From: JADKIH01 sp964595205
Lineage (GTDB): Bacteria; Bacteroidota; Bacteroidia; AKYH767-A; 2013-40CM-41-45
Length of the DNA: 64,000 bases
Assembly (NCBI GenBank): GCA_964595205.1
Contig: CAZQOQ010000035.1
Location: 1-64,000 of the forward strand
Reading direction: 5' to 3'
Positions 44,847 to 53,520 of the stretch are shown here, piece after piece. The notes beneath the pieces were generated by a model. The model saw nothing but the letters and a program-made list of their open reading frames with translations. It was not told where the DNA came from and did no database searches. Both the position numbers and the translations under genes were made by a program. Every line of letters begins with the position of its first letter. The first letter of the stretch is position 1.

Positions 44847-47582
44847 CTAATTTCCTTTTTTCCTATCGAAATCTCCTGCCTGTACGGTCAATATTTTCTC
44901 CGGTGTCAGCCATTTTTTAACCGCTGCATTTACCTGCGGAGCTGTTAATTTTTCCACGGTCTTATCGAGGCTGTCATCCCAGTTGAATGCACGGTTCAAT
45001 ACCAGGTATCGTGAAAGTTTGTCCACCAGGTAATCGTCATCCGACCGGCTCCGGCTGCGACCCTGCAGAAACCCTGATTTCGCATCTTTGAGTTCATCTT
45101 CCGTGACGCCTTCCCTCACCAGCTTTTCCATTTCTTCCTTATAAGCCAGCATCAATTTATCGGAGTTGTCAGGATTGTAGATGGCATAGGATCCGAAATT
45201 ACCTTTTGAATCCAGTTCTCCTGCACGAAGCCAGGAACCCACTCCGTAACTCAGTCCGTCTTTCTGACGGATGCGTGTGGCAAGACGAGAATTCAGAAAT
45301 CCGCCGCCGAGAATGAAGTTACCCAGCAACAGCGCCGGGTAATCGGTGTTGTCGTCCTTCAGGTCGATGTTCAGGCCGGCAGCCATCATCGCATTGGTCT
45401 TGTCAGGAGTATTTATTTTTTCATTTTTTACAGGCGCATCGTAATACGTTCCCAAAGCGTAAACATATTTTTCAGGCGACTTCCAGTCTTTCAGTATGGA
45501 AGTCATGTCGTCGATCATGAAGAGCTTTTCAAAATCTCCAACTGCAACCACGGTGGCATTTGCGCTGTTATAGAAATCGGCATAGAATTTCTTTACATCA
45601 TCGAGCGTAACTTTATTCACTTCCGCTGACTCATCCTCGAAAGTTTTTGCATATCGGAAGTCCGCAGGATCGTAGTTGTTCATGTTTCTCTGAAGCACAT
45701 TAAAAGCGATAGACTGCGGTTCACTTTTCTGCTGATCGATGTCTGCAAGCGTTTTTTGCTTCAGCTTCTCGAATTCATTCTGAGGGAAGGATGGATTGCG
45801 TAAAATGTCGTGAAGGATGTCCAATGCCGCGCGGATATTCTCTTTCGTAGATTCCACATCGATGCGTACGGTCTGTCCTTCGGGAGTGACATCAATTTCC
45901 GTTTTGAGCTTTGCAAGTTCATCGTTGATCTGTTCGCGTGTCCTGGTTTTAGTTCCGTTCTTCATCATTCCTGCTGTCATCGATGATACGGAAGCCTTTC
46001 CTTTGAGACTCTCGACAGAGCCATATCGTAAAACGAATCGCATCTTCACACTGCTTCCTCTTGTGGTTTTCTGAAGGATTGCATAGCGGGCTCCACCCGG
46101 AATGTTTCCTTTGAGTGTCCGGTTATCGATGTTTGCAGGAGAAGAGTCGAATGCCTCGCCGCTGGCAAGCGCTGCTTTTCCTTTATAGTCTTTCAGCATC
46201 ACTGCCAGATCGGGTGGAGGAGGAACGACTGCACGGTCAGGATTCTTCTCCGGGATGAAAAGCCCGGTGGTGCGGTTTGAAGGTTTGAAATAGCTTGCAA
46301 CCACCCTGTTTACGTCCTCCGGTTTTACCTTTTCCACGTTGTCGCGGTAGATGAACAGCAGCCGCCAGTCACCCTGAGCAACATATTCACTCATATACAA
46401 TCCGATGTATTCACTGTTGTTGTACATCATGTTGTAATACTTAAGGATATTATCCTTCGCGCGCTGGGTTTCTTCGGCAGTGACCGGATTATTTTTGAGA
46501 TTGTCAAGCAGATTATTCATTGTAGACTGAACATCGCTGAGTGATTTTTCTTTCAACACGTTTGCTCCGAAATACATGAAGCCGGGATCTTTGGTAGGGA
46601 AGGAGAAGCCATAGATTTCGGTGGCCTTCTTGGTTTCCACAAGCGCTTTATAGAGACGGCCGGAAGGAGCATTGGTGAGGATATCCTGCAGCACATCGGT
46701 TGCGGCATAATCCGGGTGTGAGCCGGAACAAATGTGGTAGCAGCAGGCAGCAACCTGCACGTCGCCGACGCGGCGAAGAGTAACAGAACGCTCGCCGTCC
46801 TGTACGGGCTCAACCGTATAAGGCTCCTGCAACTTTCTTTCCGGGCGCGGAATCGGCCCGAAATATTTGGTAATAAGATTGAGAGTTTTCTGTTCGTCGA
46901 TTTTTCCGGCAACAGTTAGTACAGCATTATCAGGCTGGTAGTATTTCTTATAAAATTCCCTGAGGTTTTCAATCGGAACTTTTTCAATATCTTCTTTTGA
47001 ACCGATCGTAGACTTGCCGTAGTTATGCCAGAGATAAGCGGTAGAGACGATTCTCTCCATGAGAATTCCGCTAGGATCATTCTCGCCGCTTTCGAACTCA
47101 TTTCGCACGACTGAAAACTCGGACATGAGGTCTTCTTTCCTGATGAATGAATTCACCATGCGATCGCTTTCAAGGTCGAGTGCCCAGTTTAGATTTTCGT
47201 CATTAGCGGCGACAGTCTCGTAATAATTGGTGCGGTCATACCATGTGCTTCCATTTGGTTTCGCTCCATGAGAAGTTAATTCCTGTGGAATGTTCGGATG
47301 CCTGGTCGATCCCTTGAACACCATGTGTTCGAGCAGGTGTGCCATTCCGGTTTCGCCATAGCCTTCCATGCGTGAACCGACGAGGTAGGTCATGTTAACC
47401 GTGATGGTTCCTTTCGAAGGATCGGGGAACAGGAGAACACGAAGTCCGTTACTCAGTTTGTACTCGGTGATTCCTTCAACCGACCTGATTTTCTCAGGTG
47501 CAGATGAATCTGATTTTTGTGCGGTAGAATTTGTGATGAATGCTACCAGAGCAAGTAAGAGAAATGCAGAATATTTTTTCAT
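44847..47582 (-). CDS. M16-family zinc metallopeptidase with two M16 units
   Basis: The start is placed at ATG 47582 (MKKYSAFLLLALVAFITNSTA-Q), which gives a signal peptide; the frame is open 18 codons further. The 911-residue product has an N-terminal active M16 unit with the inverted zinc motif HLLEH at 82-86 and the downstream Glu in ESDRMVNSFI. A second, inactive M16 unit fills the C-terminal half (GGFLNSRLATRIRQKDGLSY). It is a periplasmic pitrilysin/insulinase-like peptidase; substrate unknown. Confidence 0.9.
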   Translation of the reverse strand: MKKYSAFLLLALVAFITNSTAQKSDSSAPEKIRSVEGITEYKLSNGLRVLLFPDPSKGTITVNMTYLVGSRMEGYGETGMAHLLEHMVFKGSTRHPNIPQELTSHGAKPNGSTWYDRTNYYETVAANDENLNWALDLESDRMVNSFIRKEDLMSEFSVVRNEFESGENDPSGILMERIVSTAYLWHNYGKSTIGSKEDIEKVPIENLREFYKKYYQPDNAVLTVAGKIDEQKTLNLITKYFGPIPRPERKLQEPYTVEPVQDGERSVTLRRVGDVQVAACCYHICSGSHPDYAATDVLQDILTNAPSGRLYKALVETKKATEIYGFSFPTKDPGFMYFGANVLKEKSLSDVQSTMNNLLDNLKNNPVTAEETQRAKDNILKYYNMMYNNSEYIGLYMSEYVAQGDWRLLFIYRDNVEKVKPEDVNRVVASYFKPSNRTTGLFIPEKNPDRAVVPPPPDLAVMLKDYKGKAALASGEAFDSSPANIDNRTLKGNIPGGARYAILQKTTRGSSVKMRFVLRYGSVESLKGKASVSSMTAGMMKNGTKTRTREQINDELAKLKTEIDVTPEGQTVRIDVESTKENIRAALDILHDILRNPSFPQNEFEKLKQKTLADIDQQKSEPQSIAFNVLQRNMNNYDPADFRYAKTFEDESAEVNKVTLDDVKKFYADFYNSANATVVAVGDFEKLFMIDDMTSILKDWKSPEKYVYALGTYYDAPVKNEKINTPDKTNAMMAAGLNIDLKDDNTDYPALLLGNFILGGGFLNSRLATRIRQKDGLSYGVGSWLRAGELDSKGNFGSYAIYNPDNSDKLMLAYKEEMEKLVREGVTEDELKDAKSGFLQGRSRSRSDDDYLVDKLSRYLVLNRAFNWDDSLDKTVEKLTAPQVNAAVKKWLTPEKILTVQAGDFDRKKGN

Positions 47583-47825
47583 GAAATTAAGGTTGAGCCG
47601 TAAATGTAGAAAATGAGATGAATTAATCAATGTCATTAATTAAAGGAATCTCCGGAAAGCATCATAATTGAATTTTATTCAGCCCGGAGATTAAACATTA
47701 ACTTTTCATTAAGAGAATAAAACTCAGGAAATTAACATCAAGAATAGTACCGACTATTTCATGAATAAAGATGAAAGCGTTTACAGCTTCAGGAAACTTT
47801 TCTATTTTGCACCAAACAAAATACC
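47583..47825. other. Intergenic region between divergent M16 and fabG genes
   Basis: AT-rich; must hold promoters for both directions. I see no strong repeat or hairpin and no gene. Confidence 0.4.
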
Positions 47826-48569
47826 GTGGAAAAATTACTCTCAGGAAAAGTTGCACTCGTTACCGGTGCATCAAAAGGAATAGGTCGCGGAATTGCAATC
47901 AAACTTGCTCAGCATGGAGCGAATGTGGCATTCACTTTTCTGTCTTCTGTAGAAAAAGGACAATCGCTCGAAAAGGAACTCGAAGCATTCGGCATAAAGG
48001 CTAAGGGATACAGGTCAGATGCCTCTGATTTTAAAGCGGCGGAAGAACTTATCAATGGCATCGTAACAGAATTTGGCAGGCTCGACATCGTGGTGAATAA
48101 TGCAGGAATTACGAAGGATAATCTCCTGATGAGGATGACTGAAGAGAATTTCAATGACGTGATAAAGACGAATCTCAATTCCGTATTTAATATTACCAAG
48201 GCATGCCAGCGACCGATGCTGAAACAGAGAAGCGGAAGCATAATAAATATAAGCAGTGTGGTGGGAGTGAAGGGGAATGCGGGACAGGCGAATTACGCTG
48301 CCTCGAAGGCAGGCATCATAGGTTTTACCAAATCGATAGCGCTGGAGCTCGGAAGCAGGAACATCCGTTGTAATGCGATCGCGCCGGGATTCATTGAAAC
48401 AGAAATGACTGATGCATTGCCACCGGAAACAGTCAAACAATGGCGCGAGTCGATTCCCCTCAGGCGCGGTGGTACTCCGGATGATGTCGCCAATGCAGTA
48501 CTCTTCCTCGGCTCTGATTGGTCGTCGTACATAACGGGCCAGGTTTTAGGTGTGGATGGTGGAATGTAA
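47826..48569 (+). CDS. fabG: 3-oxoacyl-ACP reductase FabG
   Basis: This 247-residue SDR uses a GTG start (GTGGAAAAATTACTC). TGASKGIG at 13-20, NNAG at 91-94, catalytic Ser in NISS near 143 and YAASK at 157-161 are in place. GFIETEMTDALP and the end YITGQVLGVDGGM are characteristic of FabG, which reduces 3-oxoacyl-ACP in fatty-acid elongation. It is not in a fab cluster, so a stand-alone paralogue of related specificity is possible. Confidence 0.88.
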   Translation: MEKLLSGKVALVTGASKGIGRGIAIKLAQHGANVAFTFLSSVEKGQSLEKELEAFGIKAKGYRSDASDFKAAEELINGIVTEFGRLDIVVNNAGITKDNLLMRMTEENFNDVIKTNLNSVFNITKACQRPMLKQRSGSIINISSVVGVKGNAGQANYAASKAGIIGFTKSIALELGSRNIRCNAIAPGFIETEMTDALPPETVKQWRESIPLRRGGTPDDVANAVLFLGSDWSSYITGQVLGVDGGM

Positions 48570-48660
48570 GTGGTCGCTTTCACCATGCGTTTGTCCATGG
48601 TAGTAGCAGGGAGCACCGGATATTTTGAAACAGGAATTTTATTAACTGAAATTGAATCGC

Positions 48661-50700
48661 ATGAAAAGAACAAGTATTCTCATCTGTATGTTAGCCACGC
48701 TGAGTGCGGGGGCTGACTGGTTAACGCCTGAGTTGTTATGGAAACTGGGACGTATATCGGATCCACAGTTATCACCGGATGGTAACAAGGTTGCTTATTG
48801 TATCATGACATACGATGTTGCGGCCAATAAGGGAAACTCTGATATCTGGATTTACGACTTCACGACCAACAGCGTGAAAGCGATCGCTTCCGCGCCTGAG
48901 AATGAAAGTGCACCGAGATGGAATAAGACAGGCAGTAAAATTTTTTACCTGAGTGATGCAAAGGGCAGCCAGTTGTGGAGCATGAATGCAGATGGATCGG
49001 GAAAGGAGCAGGTGAGCAATCTCCCCGATGATATAAATGCCTATGGAATCTCCGCCAATGATGAGATGATCTGGGTAGCGATGAATGTGAAGCTGGATAA
49101 TTTCTCCGGCAGCGATAAGTATCCTGACCTGCCTAAATCGACAGCCAGAATTTATGACGACCTGATGATGCGTCATTGGAATCAGTGGGCAGACGGGACG
49201 TACAGCCATGTGTTCATTGCCCCGTTTAAAAACGGGAAAATTGATTCTAAGCCGCTGGATATTATGAAAGACGAGCATTTCGATACGCCGATGAAATATG
49301 ACGGTGGTGACGAACAGGTTTCCTGGAGCCCGGATGGAAAACTTCTGGCTTATACCTGTAAGAAACTGAGGGGAAGAGAATATGCCATCAGCACTAACTC
49401 TGAAATTTATCTCTATGATGTTGCGAGTGCAAAGACCACAAATCTGACGTCTGACAATCCGGCCTATGACAAGTCACCGGTCTTTTCACCGGATGGATCT
49501 TCGATCGCGTGGATAAGTTGGGAAGATGCCGGGAATGAGGCTTCGCTTCAGCGTTTGTTTACGATGGATTTGAAAACGATGATTAAAAGCAATCAAACGC
49601 AGGGGTTTGAGAGTAACGTTTCCAATCTCAGGTGGACGGCTTCGGACCGGATTTATTTCCTTGCGGATATAGCGGCGACCGACCAGATATTTTATGCCGA
49701 TGTTTTGTCGAATGAGGCAAATAAGGTAAAGCAACTGACGACAGACATTGCCGACTACACGGGTTTTTCGATTGTGACCGGAGCAGGCAAGTCAGACAAG
49801 ATTGTTGGTTCGAGAATGGCTATTTCAGAACCGACTGAATTATTTTCTGTTGATGGCAAAACAGGAGTCTCTAAGCAGATCACGTTTACGAACAAAGAAG
49901 TGCTGTCGCCGCTGACGCTTGGTGAGGTGAAAAAATTTATGATCAGGACCACAGATGGTAAGGACATGCTGACGTGGGTGATCTTTCCGCCTAACTTCAA
50001 TCCGAAGAATAAATATCCCACGTTGTTGTATTGCCAGGGCGGTCCGCAGAGTACGGTGAGCCAGTTCTTTTCGTACCGATGGAATTTTCAGCTGATGGCG
50101 GCAAACGGATATATAGTCGTTGCTCCGAACAGGAGAGGATTGCCGGGTTTCGGTAAAGAGTGGAACGATGAGATAAGCAAAGACTGGGGCGGACAAGCGC
50201 AGCAGGATTTATTGAGTGCAATAGACAGTATGGCAAAGCAGCCGTACGTTGACAAAAATAAGCTGGGTGCGGTTGGAGCGAGTTACGGAGGGTATTCCGT
50301 TTTCTGGCTGGCGGGAAATCATCAGCACAGGTTCAAGGCATTCATATCTCATTGCGGTGTATTTAATTTCGAGAGCCAGTTTGCGACGGAGGAATTGTTT
50401 TTTCAGTTGCATGAATACGATGGTGCTTATTGGAGATCGCCGAAGCCGGTAAGCTATGAGAAATTTTCACCTCATAAATATGTGCAAAGCTGGGATACAC
50501 CGATATTGATCATTTCCAACGACAGGGATTACCGCATTCCATATTCGCAGGGACTGGAGGCATATTCTGCGGCGAGGTATAAAAATATTCCGGCGCGGTT
50601 CATTAATTTTCCTGACGAAGGACACTGGGTACTCAAGCCGCAAAACAGTATTACATGGCAGAGAGAATTTTTCGGATGGTTGGATAAGTATCTTAAATGA
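48661..50700 (+). CDS. S9-family (prolyl oligopeptidase-like) secreted peptidase
   Basis: The start is taken at ATG 48661 (MKRTSILICMLATLSAGADW), a short signal peptide. The N-terminal half is a beta-propeller with WD40-like PD40 repeats (DPQLSPDGNKVAY, VSWSPDGKLLAY, PVFSPDGSSIAW). The C-terminal alpha/beta-hydrolase has the nucleophile Ser541 in GASYGGY, the acid in ISNDRDYRIPY and the histidine in DEGHW. Total 679 residues. It is a dipeptidyl/acylaminoacyl peptidase type expected in the periplasm. Confidence 0.92.
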   Translation: MKRTSILICMLATLSAGADWLTPELLWKLGRISDPQLSPDGNKVAYCIMTYDVAANKGNSDIWIYDFTTNSVKAIASAPENESAPRWNKTGSKIFYLSDAKGSQLWSMNADGSGKEQVSNLPDDINAYGISANDEMIWVAMNVKLDNFSGSDKYPDLPKSTARIYDDLMMRHWNQWADGTYSHVFIAPFKNGKIDSKPLDIMKDEHFDTPMKYDGGDEQVSWSPDGKLLAYTCKKLRGREYAISTNSEIYLYDVASAKTTNLTSDNPAYDKSPVFSPDGSSIAWISWEDAGNEASLQRLFTMDLKTMIKSNQTQGFESNVSNLRWTASDRIYFLADIAATDQIFYADVLSNEANKVKQLTTDIADYTGFSIVTGAGKSDKIVGSRMAISEPTELFSVDGKTGVSKQITFTNKEVLSPLTLGEVKKFMIRTTDGKDMLTWVIFPPNFNPKNKYPTLLYCQGGPQSTVSQFFSYRWNFQLMAANGYIVVAPNRRGLPGFGKEWNDEISKDWGGQAQQDLLSAIDSMAKQPYVDKNKLGAVGASYGGYSVFWLAGNHQHRFKAFISHCGVFNFESQFATEELFFQLHEYDGAYWRSPKPVSYEKFSPHKYVQSWDTPILIISNDRDYRIPYSQGLEAYSAARYKNIPARFINFPDEGHWVLKPQNSITWQREFFGWLDKYLK

Positions 50701-50775
50701 TTCAAAAATTCAAGTTCGAAGTCAGAAGTCAAAAAGGTTGATCTATATATTTTGAATTAAGGCCTTTGGCTTGAA

Positions 50776-50845
50776 TTTTTGATTTTTGATTTTTGACTTT
50801 TGATTTTTGACTTCAGCTTTTAATTTCGGCTTTTGACTTCAGCTT
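50776..50845. repeat. Short tandem repeats (TTTTTGA type)
   Basis: Units of about seven bases (GATTTTT) repeat five times from 50776, then drift into GACTTCAGCTTTT repeats up to 50845. Simple repeat in the S9 peptidase to tRNA spacer. Confidence 0.6.
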
Positions 50846-50901
50846 TAACCTAATCTCCGCCCACGAATAATTTAAACTGTTTCAAATTCACAAAAAAAAA
50901 T

Positions 50902-50909
50902 TACTTTTG
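50902..50909 (+). promoter_or_regulatory. -7 box of the tRNA-Leu genes
   Basis: TACTTTTG matches the Bacteroidota -7 consensus TAnnTTTG exactly and lies 7 bp before the mature tRNA 5' end. This puts the transcription start close to the tRNA itself. Confidence 0.6.
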
Positions 50910-50916
50910 CGCCCCT

Positions 50917-50996
50917 GCCCAGGTGGCGAAATTGGTAGACGCACCACTTTGAGGGGGTGGCGGGCAACCGTGCTGGTTCGAATCCAGTCCTGGGCA
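50917..50996 (+). tRNA. tRNA-Leu (anticodon GAG)
   Basis: Acceptor stem GCCCAGG / CCTGGGC, D arm GCGAAATTGGTAGACGC, anticodon stem CCACT / GGTGG around loop TTGAGGG (anticodon GAG), a variable arm as in class II tRNAs, and T arm CTGGTTCGAATCCAG. Discriminator A. CCA is not encoded. Confidence 0.95.
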
Positions 50997-51003
50997 CTAA
51001 ATT

Positions 51004-51061
51004 CAGTTTGAGTTTGGAGTTTGAGTGTGTACTCACGCACTCAAACTCCAAACTCAAACTG
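51004..51061. repeat. Perfect 24-bp inverted repeat between two tRNA-Leu genes
   Basis: The arms 51004-51027 (beginning CAGTTTGAGTTTGGAG) and 51038-51061 are perfect complements around a 10-base loop. It could terminate the first tRNA transcript or be a repeat element inserted between the tRNA genes. Confidence 0.85.
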
Positions 51062-51068
51062 TATTCCC

Positions 51069-51152
51069 GCCCGGGTGGCGAAATTGGCAAACGTTGCGGT
51101 CTCAGAAGCCGTTGGAGTTACATCCTTAAGAGTTCGAGTCTCTTTCCGGGCA
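51069..51152 (+). tRNA. tRNA-Leu (anticodon CAG)
   Basis: Acceptor stem GCCCGGG with TCCGGGC (G-T last pair), D arm GCGAAATTGGCAAACG, anticodon stem GCGGT / GCCGT around CTCAGAA (anticodon CAG), long variable arm, T arm AGAGTTCGAGTCTCT, discriminator A. CCA is not encoded. It closely follows tRNA-Leu(GAG). Confidence 0.95.
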
Positions 51153-51170
51153 CTAAATGCAGTCTGAGTC

Positions 51171-51206
51171 TGCAGTCCGGGTCCGTATTTTGGATTCCGG
51201 ACTGCA
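51171..51206. repeat. Inverted repeat after the second tRNA-Leu gene
   Basis: Arms TGCAGTCCGG and CCGGACTGCA, extended by GTCC/GGAT with mismatches, around an AT loop. It occupies the same position relative to the tRNA as the larger repeat after the first tRNA gene, but differs in sequence. Confidence 0.75.
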
Positions 51207-51560
51207 TGGTGCAATTAATTAGTAAAGATCATTTTACGAAAGTGAAAGGGTCTTTTTTTATTTATTGGTTTTCGCATGGCCGTTGGTTGATCTGATTTTT
51301 GAAGCCAATATTTCTCCGATTTGTTTTCATTTCCTCCATTGTAAGATTTTCAGAATATAGATGGTAACGGCTTTTTAAGAATTTGATATAAGTACCAAAA
51401 GCAGCAACAATACTGGATTTTCAGGCAGGGGACAGGGCAGAAGTATTTTGAATTTTTTCCCCAACCAATGAAAGGAATATGTGAGACGAATCCTGTTGCT
51501 AAGTGAATTGTATAATCAGCATCAGTTATAGGAAGACAGGTTTTTTGGTTAGACGAGAGG
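51207..51560. other. Intergenic region without recognisable gene
   Basis: No supported gene on either strand; the open frames here are short and lack family features. Confidence 0.5.
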
Positions 51561-51595
51561 CCCCGCTCAGCGCAAGTTGACGGGGTTCTTTTTTT
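51561..51595 (+). terminator. Intrinsic terminator
   Basis: The stem CCCCG...CGGGG (with TCA/TGA pairing inside) is followed by TTCTTTTTTT. It separates the tRNA region from the small genes that follow. Confidence 0.6.
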
Positions 51596-51606
51596 GTTTG
51601 ATTTTA

Positions 51607-51780
51607 ATGCAAAAAGTAGGAGTGTATGATAACGGAATAATGGGAACTCCCGGAGCAATTACAGACGTTTACCATTTTTGTGGTGGAGTTTTCCCATTAA
51701 ATAGGCCTTATTGCCAACAATTATTGTATCCGGAATGGTACGCAATTAGATTTGAGATTCACAATTCAAAAAATTACTAA
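51607..51780 (+). CDS. Small hypothetical protein
   Basis: The 57-codon frame from ATG 51607 (MQKVGVYDNGIMGTPGAITD) ends with FEIHNSKNY. Codon use looks normal, and the following gene starts only 5 bp after the stop. I know no family. The larger frame starting at 51577 would run through the terminator T-run and is less likely. Confidence 0.35.
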   Translation: MQKVGVYDNGIMGTPGAITDVYHFCGGVFPLNRPYCQQLLYPEWYAIRFEIHNSKNY

Positions 51781-51785
51781 TAACT

Positions 51786-52037
51786 ATGAGTACTCACGAG
51801 ATACAACATTTAATCTGCCACAACGGTCAATTTACATTTATTGACGGTAGGCAGGACGAGGGCATGATCATTAGCCGTTATAACATCAGTGAAGCGCGGA
51901 TCGAATATTATTTTATTCCATCCATGAATTTGCTTGCATACCAAGCCGCCAAATCGCATGCACAAAATGATGCCTATCAGAAGCTGGGCATGATGATAGA
52001 CATCGGCGAAATTTCTCACGCTAAACTGATCAACTGA
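51786..52037 (+). CDS. Small conserved-looking hypothetical protein
   Basis: The 83-residue product (starting MSTHEIQHLICHNGQFTFID) has mixed alpha/beta composition with no signal or membrane segment. Its stop codon overlaps the ATG of the next small gene (TGATG), which argues for a real two-gene unit. Function unknown. Confidence 0.65.
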   Translation: MSTHEIQHLICHNGQFTFIDGRQDEGMIISRYNISEARIEYYFIPSMNLLAYQAAKSHAQNDAYQKLGMMIDIGEISHAKLIN

Positions 52038-52171
52038 TGGCAAAACTAAACATCTATAATAAATTATTTATTTTATTCTTTGCACTCCTCGTGGCGGTAA
52101 TTATCTGGAAGGTGCCGCATGAAAAAAATACTGCTCAGCCTAAACAGGCAACAGTAAACTCCGAAAAATAA
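52037..52171 (+). CDS. Very small single-pass membrane protein
   Basis: A 44-codon gene below the usual ORF cut-off starts at the A of the preceding TGA. It encodes MAKLNIYNKLF, then a membrane helix (ILFFALLVAVIIW) and a polar tail ending NSEK. It is followed 17 bp later by a strong terminator, supporting a two- or three-gene operon with the upstream small genes. Function unknown. Confidence 0.6.
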   Translation: MAKLNIYNKLFILFFALLVAVIIWKVPHEKNTAQPKQATVNSEK

Positions 52172-52187
52172 TATCCTTCCTGAATCG

Positions 52188-52226
52188 AAATTTCCGGTGA
52201 CAACTAAGCGCCGGAAATTTTTTTTA
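52188..52226 (+). terminator. Intrinsic terminator
   Basis: The 10-bp perfect stem AAATTTCCGG / CCGGAAATTT around a 13-base loop is followed by a run of T residues. It ends the small-gene operon. Confidence 0.85.
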
Positions 52227-52272
52227 TTTGACTTCAAGAAAAACGCTTTTCTCTTTGAACGGAAGGACCCGT

Positions 52273-53460
52273 TCAGTTTTCCTGTTTCGCTGAGAAATAT
52301 TTTCCAATCTTATCTGAAACGGATATTGCCATTTTGTCGATATACTTCATGAACAAATACGAAAGGAAAATTGTTACGACCAGTAATATCGAAAAAATGA
52401 TGAGCACCTTGTATGGAGATTCGATGCCTCCATACAGATACAGAAAAGCTCCAAGGCTGAAAATGATTGGAAGGTGGATGAGGTAAAACGAGAATGATAT
52501 CTTTCCCATGAAGGTCATCGGCTTTATTGAGAAAAGCCTTTTAATGAGATCGAAATTATTCACCAGCAGCGTAAAACCAATCGCTTTGACCGGAAAATTA
52601 AAGAGGTAATAGAGATTCTTTGGAAGTGCATACACGGTATCCGAAAAGACAGTTACAGCAAAACCAACGATAAGCAGCAGAACAGGGGTGAGGCGTGAAG
52701 CTGAAATCGATTTTATTGTGTCTTTCAGGAAGACTCCTTCGTCAGTCGAATGCATGGCATCACTCCAGGCGAGTCCTAGCGTGAAGACGAGGTAATAGAA
52801 AATGATCGTATCCCTGAATCCTCCGAAAGTCAGGAACACTGACAGCACCAGGTACACGAGGAAGCGCATTTTGTTCCTTCCCATCACGGCAAATAGTCCG
52901 AAGCAAAGCAACGATCCCATCAATTCCGGTGACATCGTCCAGAAGGCCATGTTGTAATTGCAGTTATTGTTTACGAACACTTCGATGATCGTAGTCTTTA
53001 TAAAATGAAAAATCCCCGGATCAAAATTGAACCACAGTCCAAGCCAGCCGTCGCTGTATCCTTTACCCAATGAATTTGCAAGTTCAAGGTTATACATGTT
53101 ATGGGTCTTCAGCAGAATAAAAGAAAGCAGTGAGGAAAAGAAAACCGGAATGAAAAGACGGAAATATCTTTTCGTGGAAGCCTCCACCAGGTAATTGTTG
53201 TTTTCATTTCTCCAGGTGTCGAACAGCTTGATCGAAATCACGTAAGCGCTCATGAACCAGAAGATATAAACCGGAAGTGTACCCTCATAGAGCAGGCTGA
53301 TAAAGTTTTCAGCCGCAGCTCTTCCATTAATTGAAACAATGCCGGCAAAATCGAGGAAGCTTTTATTTATATCGATGCAAAAAGTTGGTTTAATGTGAGA
53401 AAGAAATACGATAAAGGCAGCAACACCCCGCAGCCCCTCAAAATGCATGTATTTTCTCAT
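52273..53460 (-). CDS. Acyltransferase family 3 membrane protein
   Basis: The 395-residue membrane protein starts with the family signature GLRGVAAFIVFLSHIKP (residues 9-25), in which the histidine is the proposed acyl-acceptor base, and has about ten hydrophobic segments (ending IDKMAISVSDK). Family members O-acetylate or succinylate surface polysaccharides and peptidoglycan. No glycan cluster is nearby, so the substrate is open. Confidence 0.9.
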   Translation of the reverse strand: MRKYMHFEGLRGVAAFIVFLSHIKPTFCIDINKSFLDFAGIVSINGRAAAENFISLLYEGTLPVYIFWFMSAYVISIKLFDTWRNENNNYLVEASTKRYFRLFIPVFFSSLLSFILLKTHNMYNLELANSLGKGYSDGWLGLWFNFDPGIFHFIKTTIIEVFVNNNCNYNMAFWTMSPELMGSLLCFGLFAVMGRNKMRFLVYLVLSVFLTFGGFRDTIIFYYLVFTLGLAWSDAMHSTDEGVFLKDTIKSISASRLTPVLLLIVGFAVTVFSDTVYALPKNLYYLFNFPVKAIGFTLLVNNFDLIKRLFSIKPMTFMGKISFSFYLIHLPIIFSLGAFLYLYGGIESPYKVLIIFSILLVVTIFLSYLFMKYIDKMAISVSDKIGKYFSAKQEN

Positions 53461-53520
53461 CCCTGAAAAGTAATTGAAACTTATACTGTTATTCAGTCGG
53501 TATGTTGCATTTTCAAACTG

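Noticed and set aside
51350..51658. A 102-codon minus-strand frame after the tRNA genes
   Set aside because: It runs across an intrinsic terminator and overlaps the small gene at 51607; the composition is not protein-like.
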